DNA from: Candidatus Methanoperedens sp.
Lineage (GTDB): Archaea > Halobacteriota > Methanosarcinia > Methanosarcinales > Methanoperedenaceae
Reading direction: 5' to 3'
Assembly (NCBI GenBank): GCA_027460605.1
Contig: JAPZAN010000002.1
Coordinates: 1-17,169 of the forward strand
Length of the DNA: 17,169 nt
The translations under genes were made by a program, and so were the position numbers. Position 1 is the first letter of the stretch. Each line of letters opens with the position of its first letter. Under the pieces are notes generated by a model. That model did not search any database. It was not told the DNA's origin and was given only the letters and a program-made list of their open reading frames with translations. This document shows, in pieces, positions 5,487-13,094 of this stretch.

Positions 5487-7181
5487 TTATCTTTTCCCGG
5501 ATTCCTCTCCTTTGCGAGAAATACTGCGACAAAAACCGTCATTATGAGCAGTTGAAATATAATCCAATACATATCCCCTGATCGACGTTCTATTAATAAT
5601 ATCCTCTTTGTTCCTGAAAGGTTTTCCCCTGATTATTTCTGCAACCTGCTGTTTTCCTATTCCCGGAAGCCCCTGGAGCAATTTAACGGGCGCCGTATTT
5701 ATATCAACGGGCACCGGAATCCCTGTTATCGACCTGTGACCATGGTCAGTTACAAGTATATCGAAAGATTTGTTTAATTCAAGCTTCAAAGGAATTCCCA
5801 CAAGAAGGGGGTACGTCCCAAGCTGACGGGCGAATGTTATTTTATCGTACACTTCAGTCCTCACGTCCTTCAGTATTGTCCCGGCAGGCACAACGCGCCG
5901 CAGCATGGGAAGGTCAATTTCATTTCGGATTTTTTCCTTGTAGCGAAGGAACATATCCTTGTTTTTCCTTACAAGCTCGCCATAGCCTGACATCGGCGTG
6001 CCTGCAAACGTCATTACCTGCCTGATATTCACCCTGCGCACCATGAGACCGTTATCCAGTACTTTTTTTAAGAATTCAAAGTTAAGCTCAAATGTCTTTT
6101 TGGTCTCGCCCTTCAAGCCATGCACGAAATTTATCCCGGGCAAAAGTTCAGGAAGACCGCTTGCCCCTCGCGCTGCCCCGACTTCATTTAAGAGTTTTAT
6201 GGCTTCAAAAACCTCATCCGGTGTCGCTTTCAGGTCATTCGCCCTTATTACCTCAGGGTCTGCGCTTTCCATGCCAAGCGCTGCCACGTCCCCGGATGTG
6301 TGATATCGTACAATGATGTTCGCAATCTCTCGCGATTCTTCCGGATACCGCGCAAGCGTTACAGGATTTGCGTTGTCCATGTGAAGCACCTTGAGTCCGG
6401 GTGCCGCCTTCCTTATCCCGCCGTAGAGTTCCTCCAACGCATCAGGATTCGGGATGCCGTCTTTTGCCTGATACATGAACAAATCAGGCTGCCTGCCTAT
6501 CCTGAAATAGCGCGCGCCGCGGGCATAGAGCGCCGCTGCTTCCTTAATCACATCTTTTATTTCACGGTAGTCCGGTTTCCCGTAGAAGGGTTCGGTGCAG
6601 AAAGAGCAGTGCGAGTGGCGCGGGCATCCGCGGTAGGTTTCAAGCTCGCACATCACATAAGGGTAATCGGGATGCTGGCAGATTATGAATGCGCCTTTTT
6701 CGCCCCATCTCCCTATTTCAGATGTCGTTCTCATCCTGTGTTCCACGGCATCAGGGTCTTTTGTTTTGCCAGCCAGATCGTAAACAAATGCCTCTATGTC
6801 CTTTTTAGCAAGAGTGATTCCGGGCACGGCCAGTTCTTTTGCGGACGAGCCGCCCTCCTCACCGAAACCCAGCCTGATAGGTCCCCCGATTACCTTTGTG
6901 CCTTCAAGATGCGAGAGTTCCCTGAGCTCGCCCCGGGTTATAGGCGTGGCTCTTAAGTATTTTCCGGGAACGGTCATCCCAGCGATGATTACGATGAGGT
7001 CGAACCTGAAAGCTTCTTTACGCTGGCGCAACTGGTCTATGGTGCGGTAGATTATATCATGCTCCGGTACACCCCTTTCAACAAGAGCGCCAGCTATATA
7101 CCTCGGATAGGGCGCCATGTACGGCGGTACGCCAAGGCATGCCGGTTCATCCACGTAACCATCGATTATCAGGACACGCAT
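5487..7181 (-). CDS. Radical SAM protein with C-terminal helix-hairpin-helix (COG1031-like)
   Basis: The 564-residue protein has an N-terminal region (about 1-140) with a cobalamin-binding-like Rossmann look (MRVLIIDGYV, DLIVIIAGM, KVIGGP), though no DxHxxG cobalamin motif. The radical SAM core follows at about 175-400. The cluster-binding cysteines are C186, C192 and C195 in RGCPRHSHCSFCTEP, i.e. CX5CX2C rather than the usual CX3CX2C. Residues about 420-490 look like a beta-rich, TRAM-like segment. Residues about 493-535 form a helix-hairpin-helix of ComEA type (INTAPVKLLQGLPGIGKQQV), which suggests nucleic acid binding. This order matches the archaeal family COG1031, whose reaction I do not know to be established. 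The gene stands alone and is divergent from pmbA. No ribosome site precedes the ATG at 7181, and an AT-rich TATA-like stretch about 26 nt upstream suggests a leaderless transcript. Confidence 0.87.
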   Translation of the reverse strand: MRVLIIDGYVDEPACLGVPPYMAPYPRYIAGALVERGVPEHDIIYRTIDQLRQRKEAFRFDLIVIIAGMTVPGKYLRATPITRGELRELSHLEGTKVIGGPIRLGFGEEGGSSAKELAVPGITLAKKDIEAFVYDLAGKTKDPDAVEHRMRTTSEIGRWGEKGAFIICQHPDYPYVMCELETYRGCPRHSHCSFCTEPFYGKPDYREIKDVIKEAAALYARGARYFRIGRQPDLFMYQAKDGIPNPDALEELYGGIRKAAPGLKVLHMDNANPVTLARYPEESREIANIIVRYHTSGDVAALGMESADPEVIRANDLKATPDEVFEAIKLLNEVGAARGASGLPELLPGINFVHGLKGETKKTFELNFEFLKKVLDNGLMVRRVNIRQVMTFAGTPMSGYGELVRKNKDMFLRYKEKIRNEIDLPMLRRVVPAGTILKDVRTEVYDKITFARQLGTYPLLVGIPLKLELNKSFDILVTDHGHRSITGIPVPVDINTAPVKLLQGLPGIGKQQVAEIIRGKPFRNKEDIINRTSIRGYVLDYISTAHNDGFCRSISRKGEESGKR

Positions 7182-7213
7182 AGGTTATCTTTATCATGCT
7201 TTAATTTTAATTA
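7182..7213. promoter_or_regulatory. Divergent intergenic region between radical SAM gene and pmbA
   Basis: Only 32 nt separate the two divergent start codons. The AT-rich block around 7201-7213 (TTAATTTTAATTA) could be the TATA element for the minus-strand gene; a start about 26 nt away falls on its ATG, so the mRNA would be leaderless. For pmbA a weaker TATA-like TCTTTATCAT lies at about 7187-7196. Neither start has a clear ribosome site. Confidence 0.35.
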
Positions 7214-8545
7214 ATGGTTCCCATGAAGGATATTTTTGAAATAGCACACAGGGCACTATTGCTTACAAGAAATGCCGGAGCCGATGAAGCCGAGATTTAT
7301 TGCGTAAAGGGCAGGTCTATCTCAATCGACATACACCGGGATGTAATCGACCTCGCCAAAGAGAGCATGGTTTCAGGCATCGGGATAAGGGCTATAGTCA
7401 AAGGCGCGGTGGGTTTTTCAAGCACCAATGATGAGCGGCGCGTTGAAGAGGCATGCAATCTTGCGGTGAAATCCGCAAGAGTGAGAGGGGGCGATCCGCA
7501 GTGGTCGGGTCTTCCGCAAAAAAATAAACCTGCAAAAGTTGCAGGCATTTTTGATAAGAAGCTTGCGAATATCGAAATTGAAACATGCATGGATTATACT
7601 TCCATGATGATAGAAGGTGTAAAATCCGTTCCCACAGTTTCGCCCACTTCCGGGCATTTTTCATGCGGGAGTTCAACTAAACTTGTTTTGAACTCAAACG
7701 GCATTGAAGTCCAGGAAGAGGATACCATCATCCAGGCGACCGTGGATACTGCAACACAGGATACTCCCCTTTCAACGGCTTCCGAATTTGATATGTCGCG
7801 GAAGCTTGACATTGATTTTTATAAAATAGGGGAAAAAGCCTCCACTCTTGCATCGCGGTCAAAAAACGGCATAAGCACGGAAACGCGCGACACTGCCGTG
7901 CTTCTTGAGCCCCTCGCTTTTGCAGATATTCTTGAAAATACGCTTGTAACTTCATTAAACGCGGATAATGTCCAGAAAGGACGTTCATCGCTGGTCGGGA
8001 AAATCAACACTGGCATTGCCGCGGAAGACCTGTCTATTATCGATGACGGAACGCTCCCCGGTGGCCTCGGAACATCCTCGTGCGACGATGAAGGCACTTC
8101 ATCTCAGAAAATCGCTGTTGTGAATAAGGGTGTTTTGTCGTCTTTCCTTTACGATTGCTACACTGCAGGAAAAGAAAAGAGAGAAAGCACTGGCAACGCG
8201 GTTCGCGGGTCGTATACTTCCACGCCCTCGATAGGAATACGCAACCTGATAATCAAACATCCTTCTTTTGATGTGATTGGGGAGACAAAAAACGGCGTTA
8301 TTGTCAATACCGTAATAGGGGCGCATACAGCCAATCCAATTTCGGGTGATTTCTCGGTTGAGGCGAGAAATTCGTTTTTGGTTGAAAACGGCGAGATTGC
8401 TTCGCCCATCAAGTCTCTGATGATATCCGGTAATATCTTCGAGCTGTTAAGGAATATCGACTGCGTGGGGAAGGATGTTCGGAATGTGGGGAATGTGATT
8501 ACGCCGACGGTGAGGGTTTCAAAAATGCGGGTTATAGGGCAATAA
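7214..8545 (+). CDS. pmbA: PmbA/TldE-type protein (TldD/PmbA family, modulator of DNA gyrase)
   Basis: This 443-residue protein matches PmbA (also called TldE) along its length. It has an N-terminal alpha/beta domain beginning AHRALLLTRNAGADEAEIY, a middle region with GTSSCDDEG, the typical TGNAVRGSYTSTPSIGIRNL segment, and the C-terminal pattern GEIASPIKSLMISGNIFELL. The HExxxH metalloprotease motif of the partner TldD is absent, as expected for the non-catalytic subunit. In bacteria TldD and TldE form a protease that processes peptides; the archaeal role is not established. No tldD gene lies in this window. Two in-frame ATGs (7214, 7223) are possible starts; neither has a clear ribosome site. 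It is the only plus-strand gene and ends 10 nt from the convergent ino1 gene. Confidence 0.9.
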   Translation: MVPMKDIFEIAHRALLLTRNAGADEAEIYCVKGRSISIDIHRDVIDLAKESMVSGIGIRAIVKGAVGFSSTNDERRVEEACNLAVKSARVRGGDPQWSGLPQKNKPAKVAGIFDKKLANIEIETCMDYTSMMIEGVKSVPTVSPTSGHFSCGSSTKLVLNSNGIEVQEEDTIIQATVDTATQDTPLSTASEFDMSRKLDIDFYKIGEKASTLASRSKNGISTETRDTAVLLEPLAFADILENTLVTSLNADNVQKGRSSLVGKINTGIAAEDLSIIDDGTLPGGLGTSSCDDEGTSSQKIAVVNKGVLSSFLYDCYTAGKEKRESTGNAVRGSYTSTPSIGIRNLIIKHPSFDVIGETKNGVIVNTVIGAHTANPISGDFSVEARNSFLVENGEIASPIKSLMISGNIFELLRNIDCVGKDVRNVGNVITPTVRVSKMRVIGQ

Positions 8546-8553
8546 AATAAAAT
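8541..8553 (-). terminator. Possible T-tract terminator after ino1
   Basis: Directly after the ino1 stop codon (8556-8558) the minus strand reads ATTTTATTTTATT without a hairpin. Archaeal RNA polymerase often stops at such T-rich runs. It overlaps the end of the convergent pmbA gene. Composition is the only evidence. Confidence 0.3.
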
Positions 8554-8555
8554 GT

Positions 8556-9620
8556 CTATTCCCTTATAAACTCCTCAAGCCGCTCCCGCGCATCTTCCTC
8601 CCGCATCTGCTGCGGAGGGTGCTTCATGAAATAAGCCGATGCGGGTAATATGGGCCCTCCGATGCCCCTGTCAAGCGCGATTTTCGCGACACGGATGGCA
8701 TCCACAACAACGCCTGCGCTGTTCGGGCTGTCCTCCACCGAGAGTTTCAGGTCTATATAAGCCGGGACATCCCCGAAGAGCTTGAAATCTATTTTCAGGT
8801 GGCATATCTTGTTATCATTCAGGCAGTCGATGCACCCGTTCGGGCCTGCATAAACATACGCGTCATACGGTATCTGTGAAGCGACTGATTCCGTCTTTGA
8901 GATTTTCTTGGACTTTAATCTTGACTGGTCGGTCATATTCCGGAAATCGGTATTCCCGCCGATGTTCAACTGGTACGTGCTGTCGATTTTTGCGCCCCTG
9001 TCCACTATCATCTGTGTAAGTGCGCGGTGAACTATCGTGGCGCCGACAAGGCTTTTTATATCGTCCCCGATTATCGGGAGTTTTGCTTTTTTGAATTTGT
9101 CAGCCCACTGCTTATCTGATGCGATAAATACAGGAATGCAGTTTATGAACGCACATCCCGCTTCAAGAGCCTGTGAAGCATACCATTTAACTGCCTCTTC
9201 AGAACCCACAGGCAAATAATTAATCAATATATCAGCTTTTGCCTTTTTAAGAACCGAGGCTACATCAACAGGTTTCTGTTTTTTGTCCACCCTGAAGTAA
9301 TCCTTCATGTGAGGCGCAACGCCATCGAGTACCTCGCCCTTCATTACTTCAACCCCGAGATCCGGTACATCTGAGAATTTTTTAGTGCAATTGGGTTCTG
9401 AAAAAATAGCTTCGGATAAGTCCGTTCCCACCTTACGCATGTCGATATCAAAAGCAGCAACAGGTTTTATATCCGAGATGAGATATCCTCCAAGGGAATT
9501 ATGCATTAATCCCGGAACGAGTTTATCGGACTTTTTTATGGGGTCATAATATTCAAGACCCTGAATAAGAGATGAAGCGCAATTACCAATACCTGCGATT
9601 GCTATTCGAATGCCTGCCAT
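8556..9620 (-). CDS. ino1: Myo-inositol-1-phosphate synthase
   Basis: The 354-residue protein begins with an NAD-binding Rossmann motif, IAIAGIGNCASSLIQG (residues 6-21). It contains family landmarks LINYLPVGSEEA, NCIPVFIA, GDDIKSLVGAT and a C-terminal LSVEDSPNSAGVVVDAIR. Its length matches the compact archaeal/actinobacterial form rather than the longer eukaryotic one. The enzyme converts glucose 6-phosphate to 1L-myo-inositol 1-phosphate using bound NAD+. The gene follows archaetidylinositol phosphate synthase by 45 nt on the same strand; its product is the acceptor substrate of that enzyme, so the pair supplies the inositol head group of archaeal lipids. A GAGGG ribosome site lies about 10 nt before the ATG. 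Confidence 0.93.
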   Translation of the reverse strand: MAGIRIAIAGIGNCASSLIQGLEYYDPIKKSDKLVPGLMHNSLGGYLISDIKPVAAFDIDMRKVGTDLSEAIFSEPNCTKKFSDVPDLGVEVMKGEVLDGVAPHMKDYFRVDKKQKPVDVASVLKKAKADILINYLPVGSEEAVKWYASQALEAGCAFINCIPVFIASDKQWADKFKKAKLPIIGDDIKSLVGATIVHRALTQMIVDRGAKIDSTYQLNIGGNTDFRNMTDQSRLKSKKISKTESVASQIPYDAYVYAGPNGCIDCLNDNKICHLKIDFKLFGDVPAYIDLKLSVEDSPNSAGVVVDAIRVAKIALDRGIGGPILPASAYFMKHPPQQMREEDARERLEEFIRE

Positions 9621-9638
9621 TTTTAATACCCTCTTAGT

Positions 9639-9651
9639 GATAACTGTTATC
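9639..9651. promoter_or_regulatory. Short palindrome between archaetidylinositol phosphate synthase and ino1
   Basis: GATAAC-T-GTTATC is a perfect 6-bp inverted repeat with a 1-nt centre, lying in the 45-nt gap upstream of ino1. It could be a regulator site or chance; no TATA box is clear beside it. Confidence 0.25.
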
Positions 9652-9665
9652 TGACTTAAAAGTTG

Positions 9666-10235
9666 TTATTTCAGTACCTTTCTGACATGTGCGATTCTCT
9701 GGAAGATTGTGATAAAGGAAAGGATTGCCACTAAAAGAATCGCCCAGTTGACAATGTCAAGAAAAGCGCCTGCAATCAGGATAATCATTCGTACAGGACG
9801 TTCCGCGATGCCAACGGATGCGCTTGCGCCTGCTGCTTCTGCCCGCGCCCTTGTGTAGCTCACCATCAGCGAGCCGAATATCGCAAGTACCCCGATAAAC
9901 CAGTATGGAAAGGGGGAAATAGAAGCAAGGCCGCCAAAAATCGCCCCTATAATCACTGCGGCATCGCCAAACCTGTCGCACACGGAATCAAGAAACCCTC
10001 CAAACCGGGTAATTCTTTTGTTCTCGCGGGCGACAAGACCATCGAGGGCGTCAAAAAATCCGCCGGCAAGAAGAAAAGCTCCTGCAGGTAAAACCTCGCG
10101 CTTTGCAAAAAAGAATCCCGCAACGATGCTCAGGAAAAGCCCGAAAAGGGTTAACGTGTTTGGGTTTATTTCAGTTATCTTTTTTGCAAGAGGGCTTAGC
10201 GCATCCCTTATGAATTCTTTTATATCTTCAAACAT
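9666..10235 (-). CDS. CDP-alcohol phosphatidyltransferase, likely archaetidylinositol phosphate synthase
   Basis: This 189-residue membrane protein carries the full CDP-alcohol phosphatidyltransferase signature D-x2-D-G-x2-A-R-x8-G-x3-D-x3-D: D62, D65, G66, A69, R70, G79, D83 and D87. These residues bind two metal ions and the CDP group. Several membrane helices follow (about 30-60 and 93-185). In archaea this family joins CDP-archaeol to a head group. The neighbouring inositol-1-phosphate synthase makes inositol 1-phosphate the likely acceptor, giving archaetidylinositol phosphate. A different head group, such as glycerol phosphate or serine, cannot be ruled out from sequence alone. It starts 53 nt downstream of the trpA stop and precedes ino1. 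No clear ribosome site precedes the ATG. Confidence 0.87.
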   Translation of the reverse strand: MFEDIKEFIRDALSPLAKKITEINPNTLTLFGLFLSIVAGFFFAKREVLPAGAFLLAGGFFDALDGLVARENKRITRFGGFLDSVCDRFGDAAVIIGAIFGGLASISPFPYWFIGVLAIFGSLMVSYTRARAEAAGASASVGIAERPVRMIILIAGAFLDIVNWAILLVAILSFITIFQRIAHVRKVLK

Positions 10236-10257
10236 TGTTTTTTTATTGTTGGGGGAT

Positions 10258-10272
10258 ATGATTAATATTGCT
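10258..10272 (-). promoter_or_regulatory. Possible promoter for the inositol-lipid gene pair
   Basis: In the 53-nt gap after trpA, the minus strand has a TATA-like GCAATATTAATC near 10271-10260. A start about 26 nt downstream falls near 10240, just before the ATG at 10235. Weak evidence; read-through from trpA is also possible. Confidence 0.3.
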
Positions 10273-10288
10273 TTTGATTAAGCCTCTC

Positions 10289-11074
10289 TCATTTATTCGC
10301 TGACTGTATCCCATCCTTCAACTCTCTCGCCAGCGCCTCAAGCCTCCCCGGAACATCCCTCCCGCTTGCGATAATATCCACAAACGCAGACCCGACGATC
10401 ACCCCGTCCGCTCCCGTGCGTATGATTTCTGAAGCCTGTTTGCCGTTCGATATCCCGAATCCGACTGCTTTCGGAGTTTTGGTCTTCACCCTTTCAACAA
10501 GTTCGCGCGTGGAAGCTGCGACATCCTTCCGCACCCCTGTAACACCCATGCGCGCCACAAGATAGATGAACCCTGTCCCCTCAGCCAGTATCCTTTTCAT
10601 CCTCGATTCCGTGGTTGTGGGAGCCACAAGGAAAATGAGATCGACGTCGTATTGTTTGCAGAATCCTGCAAGCTCACCCGATTCTTCTGCCGCAAGGTCG
10701 GGAACGATAATACCAGAGATTCCCGAAGCCACGCAGTCTTTCACGAATTTTTCAAGACCCCTTTTGAAAATAAGGTTGTAGTAAGTCATTACCACAAGCG
10801 GGATATGGACCTTAAGGGAACCGACAATCCTAAAATAAATATCAGGCGTCATACCGCCGTTGAGCGCGCGCTCAATCCCGACCTGGATGGTAGGTCCGTC
10901 TGCTGTGGGGTCTGAGAAGGGAAGCCCGAGTTCAATAATATCGGCGCCGCCCCTTACAAGTGCGGTTACGTATTCTTTCGTAGCTTCAGGTGTTGGGTCT
11001 CCGGCGCAGATGTAAGCGATTAACGCGCCTTCTTTTTTCTTCTTTAGCTCATTGAACTTATCAGCAATCTTCAT
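10289..11074 (-). CDS. trpA: Tryptophan synthase alpha subunit
   Basis: The 261-residue protein is a TIM barrel of normal length. The catalytic Glu and Asp are present in IIELGLPFSDPTADGP (E48 and D59, corresponding to E49 and D60 in E. coli). The phosphate-binding loops VGFGISNG and GADGVIVGSAFV are intact. It cleaves indole-3-glycerol phosphate to indole and glyceraldehyde 3-phosphate, and indole passes by tunnel to the beta subunit. Its ATG overlaps the trpB stop in an ATGA (11074-11071), giving translational coupling and a balanced ratio of the two subunits. It is the last gene of the trpCBA group. Confidence 0.97.
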   Translation of the reverse strand: MKIADKFNELKKKKEGALIAYICAGDPTPEATKEYVTALVRGGADIIELGLPFSDPTADGPTIQVGIERALNGGMTPDIYFRIVGSLKVHIPLVVMTYYNLIFKRGLEKFVKDCVASGISGIIVPDLAAEESGELAGFCKQYDVDLIFLVAPTTTESRMKRILAEGTGFIYLVARMGVTGVRKDVAASTRELVERVKTKTPKAVGFGISNGKQASEIIRTGADGVIVGSAFVDIIASGRDVPGRLEALARELKDGIQSANK

Positions 11075-12258
11075 TTTTTCATCCCCATCACGGTTTCAAG
11101 GTCTTTGTCGCCTCTTCCTGAAATATTAATTACAACAATATCACCGAGTTCCCCGGATGATGCAGCCTTTTTGACATATGCCAGGGCATGCGAAGATTCA
11201 AGCGCGGGTATAATGCCTTCAAGCCTGCACAGGTCATGGAATGCATCGAGCGCTTCGCTGTCCATGGAATTTCGTGGTTTAATCCTCCCGATATCGGCTA
11301 GATATGCAAGCTCCGGGCCAACGCCTGCATAATCAAGACCCGCCGCTATCGAGCTTGATTCAAGTATCTGCCCGTACTTATTCTGGAGAACCTTCGTGTG
11401 CATCCCGTGAAGAATGCCCTCTTCACCAGTGCACAGGGTCGCGGAGTGGAGCGCCTCTTTATCGGTGACCTTCATACCGCTTCCGCCAGCTTCCACGGCG
11501 AACAGGTCAACATCATCCTCGATAAAAGGATAGAAAATCCCCATGGCATTGCTGCCCCCGCCTGTGCAGGCGACAATGGAATCAGGGAATCTTCCCTCCT
11601 TTTCCATAATCTGCGTGCGGACTTCTTTTCCTATGACGCTCTGGAAATCCCGTACCATCATTGGATAAGGGTGCGGGCCTACCACGGAGCCAATCATGTA
11701 ATGGGTAGTCTCGACATTGGCAGCCCAGTCGCGCATTGCTTCGTTAATGGCATCTTTCAGGGTCTGCGAGCCGCTTTTAACGGGTATGACCTTTGCTCCC
11801 ATCAATTCCATCCTGTAAACATTCATACGCTGCCGCACCGTATCCCTGGCGCCCATGTAAACCTCGGTTTTGATGCCGAAAGCTGCGCCTGCCATTGCAC
11901 AGGCTGTGCCGTGCTGGCCTGCTCCAGTCTCTGCGATTATCCTTTTTTTTCCCATATATCTGGTCAGGAGAGCCTGCCCGAGAGTATTATTCAATTTATG
12001 CGCGCCGCCGTGGATAAGGTCTTCGCGTTTTAAGTAAATCCTGACGCCGTATTCCCTGCTGAGGTGCTTTGCGAAATATAAAGGAGAAGGGCGTCCTGCA
12101 AAATCCCGCAGGTAATAGTCCAGTTCCTTATTAAAAACAGGGTCGTCTTTGTATTTCTCATACTGCTCTGTCAATTCCTCGATGGCAGGCATCAACACCT
12201 CAGGTACGAACTGCCCGCCGTATTTTCCGAATTTGGTTTGTTTCAATTCCTGTTTCAT
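11071..12258 (-). CDS. trpB: Tryptophan synthase beta subunit
   Basis: The 395-residue PLP enzyme has the cofactor lysine in HGGAHKLNNT (K88; K87 in E. coli), the catalytic glutamate in AETGAGQHG (E110), the phosphate-binding CTGGGSNAMG, and the C-terminal SGRGDKD. Length and motifs match the main TrpB1 type that pairs with TrpA, not the longer TrpB2. It condenses indole with serine to make tryptophan. It starts 15 nt after trpC stops, with a purine-rich AGGGAAAAG ribosome site, and overlaps trpA by 4 nt. Confidence 0.97.
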   Translation of the reverse strand: MKQELKQTKFGKYGGQFVPEVLMPAIEELTEQYEKYKDDPVFNKELDYYLRDFAGRPSPLYFAKHLSREYGVRIYLKREDLIHGGAHKLNNTLGQALLTRYMGKKRIIAETGAGQHGTACAMAGAAFGIKTEVYMGARDTVRQRMNVYRMELMGAKVIPVKSGSQTLKDAINEAMRDWAANVETTHYMIGSVVGPHPYPMMVRDFQSVIGKEVRTQIMEKEGRFPDSIVACTGGGSNAMGIFYPFIEDDVDLFAVEAGGSGMKVTDKEALHSATLCTGEEGILHGMHTKVLQNKYGQILESSSIAAGLDYAGVGPELAYLADIGRIKPRNSMDSEALDAFHDLCRLEGIIPALESSHALAYVKKAASSGELGDIVVINISGRGDKDLETVMGMKK

Positions 12259-12273
12259 ATCTTTTCCCTGTTT

Positions 12274-13032
12274 TTACCTGTCCAATGCATGTACTAACTC
12301 GTATGTTTTATCGTAAATATTTCCCTGCATAATAGATGTTCCTACAAGAATAGCGTCGGCGCCGGCGTCTATCATACGGACGGCATCCTCACGGCTCGAT
12401 ATCCCGCTTTCGCTGATTATTATCCTGCCGCTGATAAGGGGCGCCAGTTTTTCGGTTGTGGTTATGTCAACTTTCATTGTGGTGAGGTCCCTGTTGTTTA
12501 TCCCTATGATACCAGCGGCTGTGGAAAGGGCATTATCAAGTTCTATTTCATTATGCACTTCGACAAGTGGTTTGCGCCCTGATGACAGGGTCTCATCCAC
12601 GAAATCGCCCAGTTTATCGCCCAGAACCCCTGCAATCAACAGGAGCAAATCGCTTTCTACTTCATGAATCTGGGCTTTATCTATGATAAAATCCTTCCTC
12701 AGCACAGGGATTTTTACAGCATTCCTGGCGGTTTTCAGGTTCTCAAGGCTTCCTTTGAAAAATTGTGGCTCTGTCAGCACGGATATCGCAGCCGCGCCGC
12801 CTGCTTCCATCTGCATTGCAATCCCGGCTGCATCTTCCGGGGTCACATTCCTGATAAATCTTGTCGGGGATGATGGTTTCACTTCTGCGATTATCGGAAT
12901 CCGGTTTTTCTGCTTTATAGTTTCAATGTTTTCCTGGAAATTCCGCGCTGTCATATTCTTTTTTTGATAATCCGTGATAAGCGGAATTCTTTTTTTTGTT
13001 GATTCCAGTATTTCATTGATTATCGGGTGCAT
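12274..13032 (-). CDS. trpC: Indole-3-glycerol phosphate synthase
   Basis: The 252-residue TIM barrel carries all main catalytic residues of the family: IIAEVKPSSPT (E50, K52), PVLRKDFIID (K113), LVEVHNE (E158), GINNRDL (N180) and ISESGI (E208, S209). It closes the ring of carboxyphenylamino-deoxyribulose 5-phosphate to make indole-3-glycerol phosphate, the substrate of TrpA. It is monofunctional, with no fused TrpF domain. It is the first gene of a short trpCBA operon; trpE, trpG, trpD and trpF are not in this window. Its promoter carries the tryptophan-type operator described at 13046-13077. Confidence 0.97.
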   Translation of the reverse strand: MHPIINEILESTKKRIPLITDYQKKNMTARNFQENIETIKQKNRIPIIAEVKPSSPTRFIRNVTPEDAAGIAMQMEAGGAAAISVLTEPQFFKGSLENLKTARNAVKIPVLRKDFIIDKAQIHEVESDLLLLIAGVLGDKLGDFVDETLSSGRKPLVEVHNEIELDNALSTAAGIIGINNRDLTTMKVDITTTEKLAPLISGRIIISESGISSREDAVRMIDAGADAILVGTSIMQGNIYDKTYELVHALDR

Positions 13033-13045
13033 AAATATCTTATCA

Positions 13046-13094
13046 AATTGTACATATTAGTACATTGATGTACAATTATGTTCATTATATATAA
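13046..13094 (-). promoter_or_regulatory. trp promoter with TrpY-type TGTACA operator
   Basis: On the minus strand a TATA box, TTATATATAATG, lies at about 13093-13082; a start about 26 nt downstream falls near 13064. Three boxes sit at and after that point: TGTACA (13049-13054), AGTACA (13059-13064) and TGTACA (13069-13074), each exactly 10 bp apart, so on one face of the helix. The outer two lie in a 9-bp inverted repeat, AATTGTACA/TGTACAATT (13046-13054 and 13069-13077), centred on the middle box. TGTACA is the TRP box bound by TrpY in Methanothermobacter, which represses trp genes when tryptophan is present. Here it would block transcription initiation. No trpY gene is in the window. Confidence 0.7.

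Noticed and set aside
11398..12033. A 211-codon plus-strand frame opposite trpB.
   Set aside because: It lies entirely within trpB on the other strand, which has all catalytic motifs; no independent evidence supports it.
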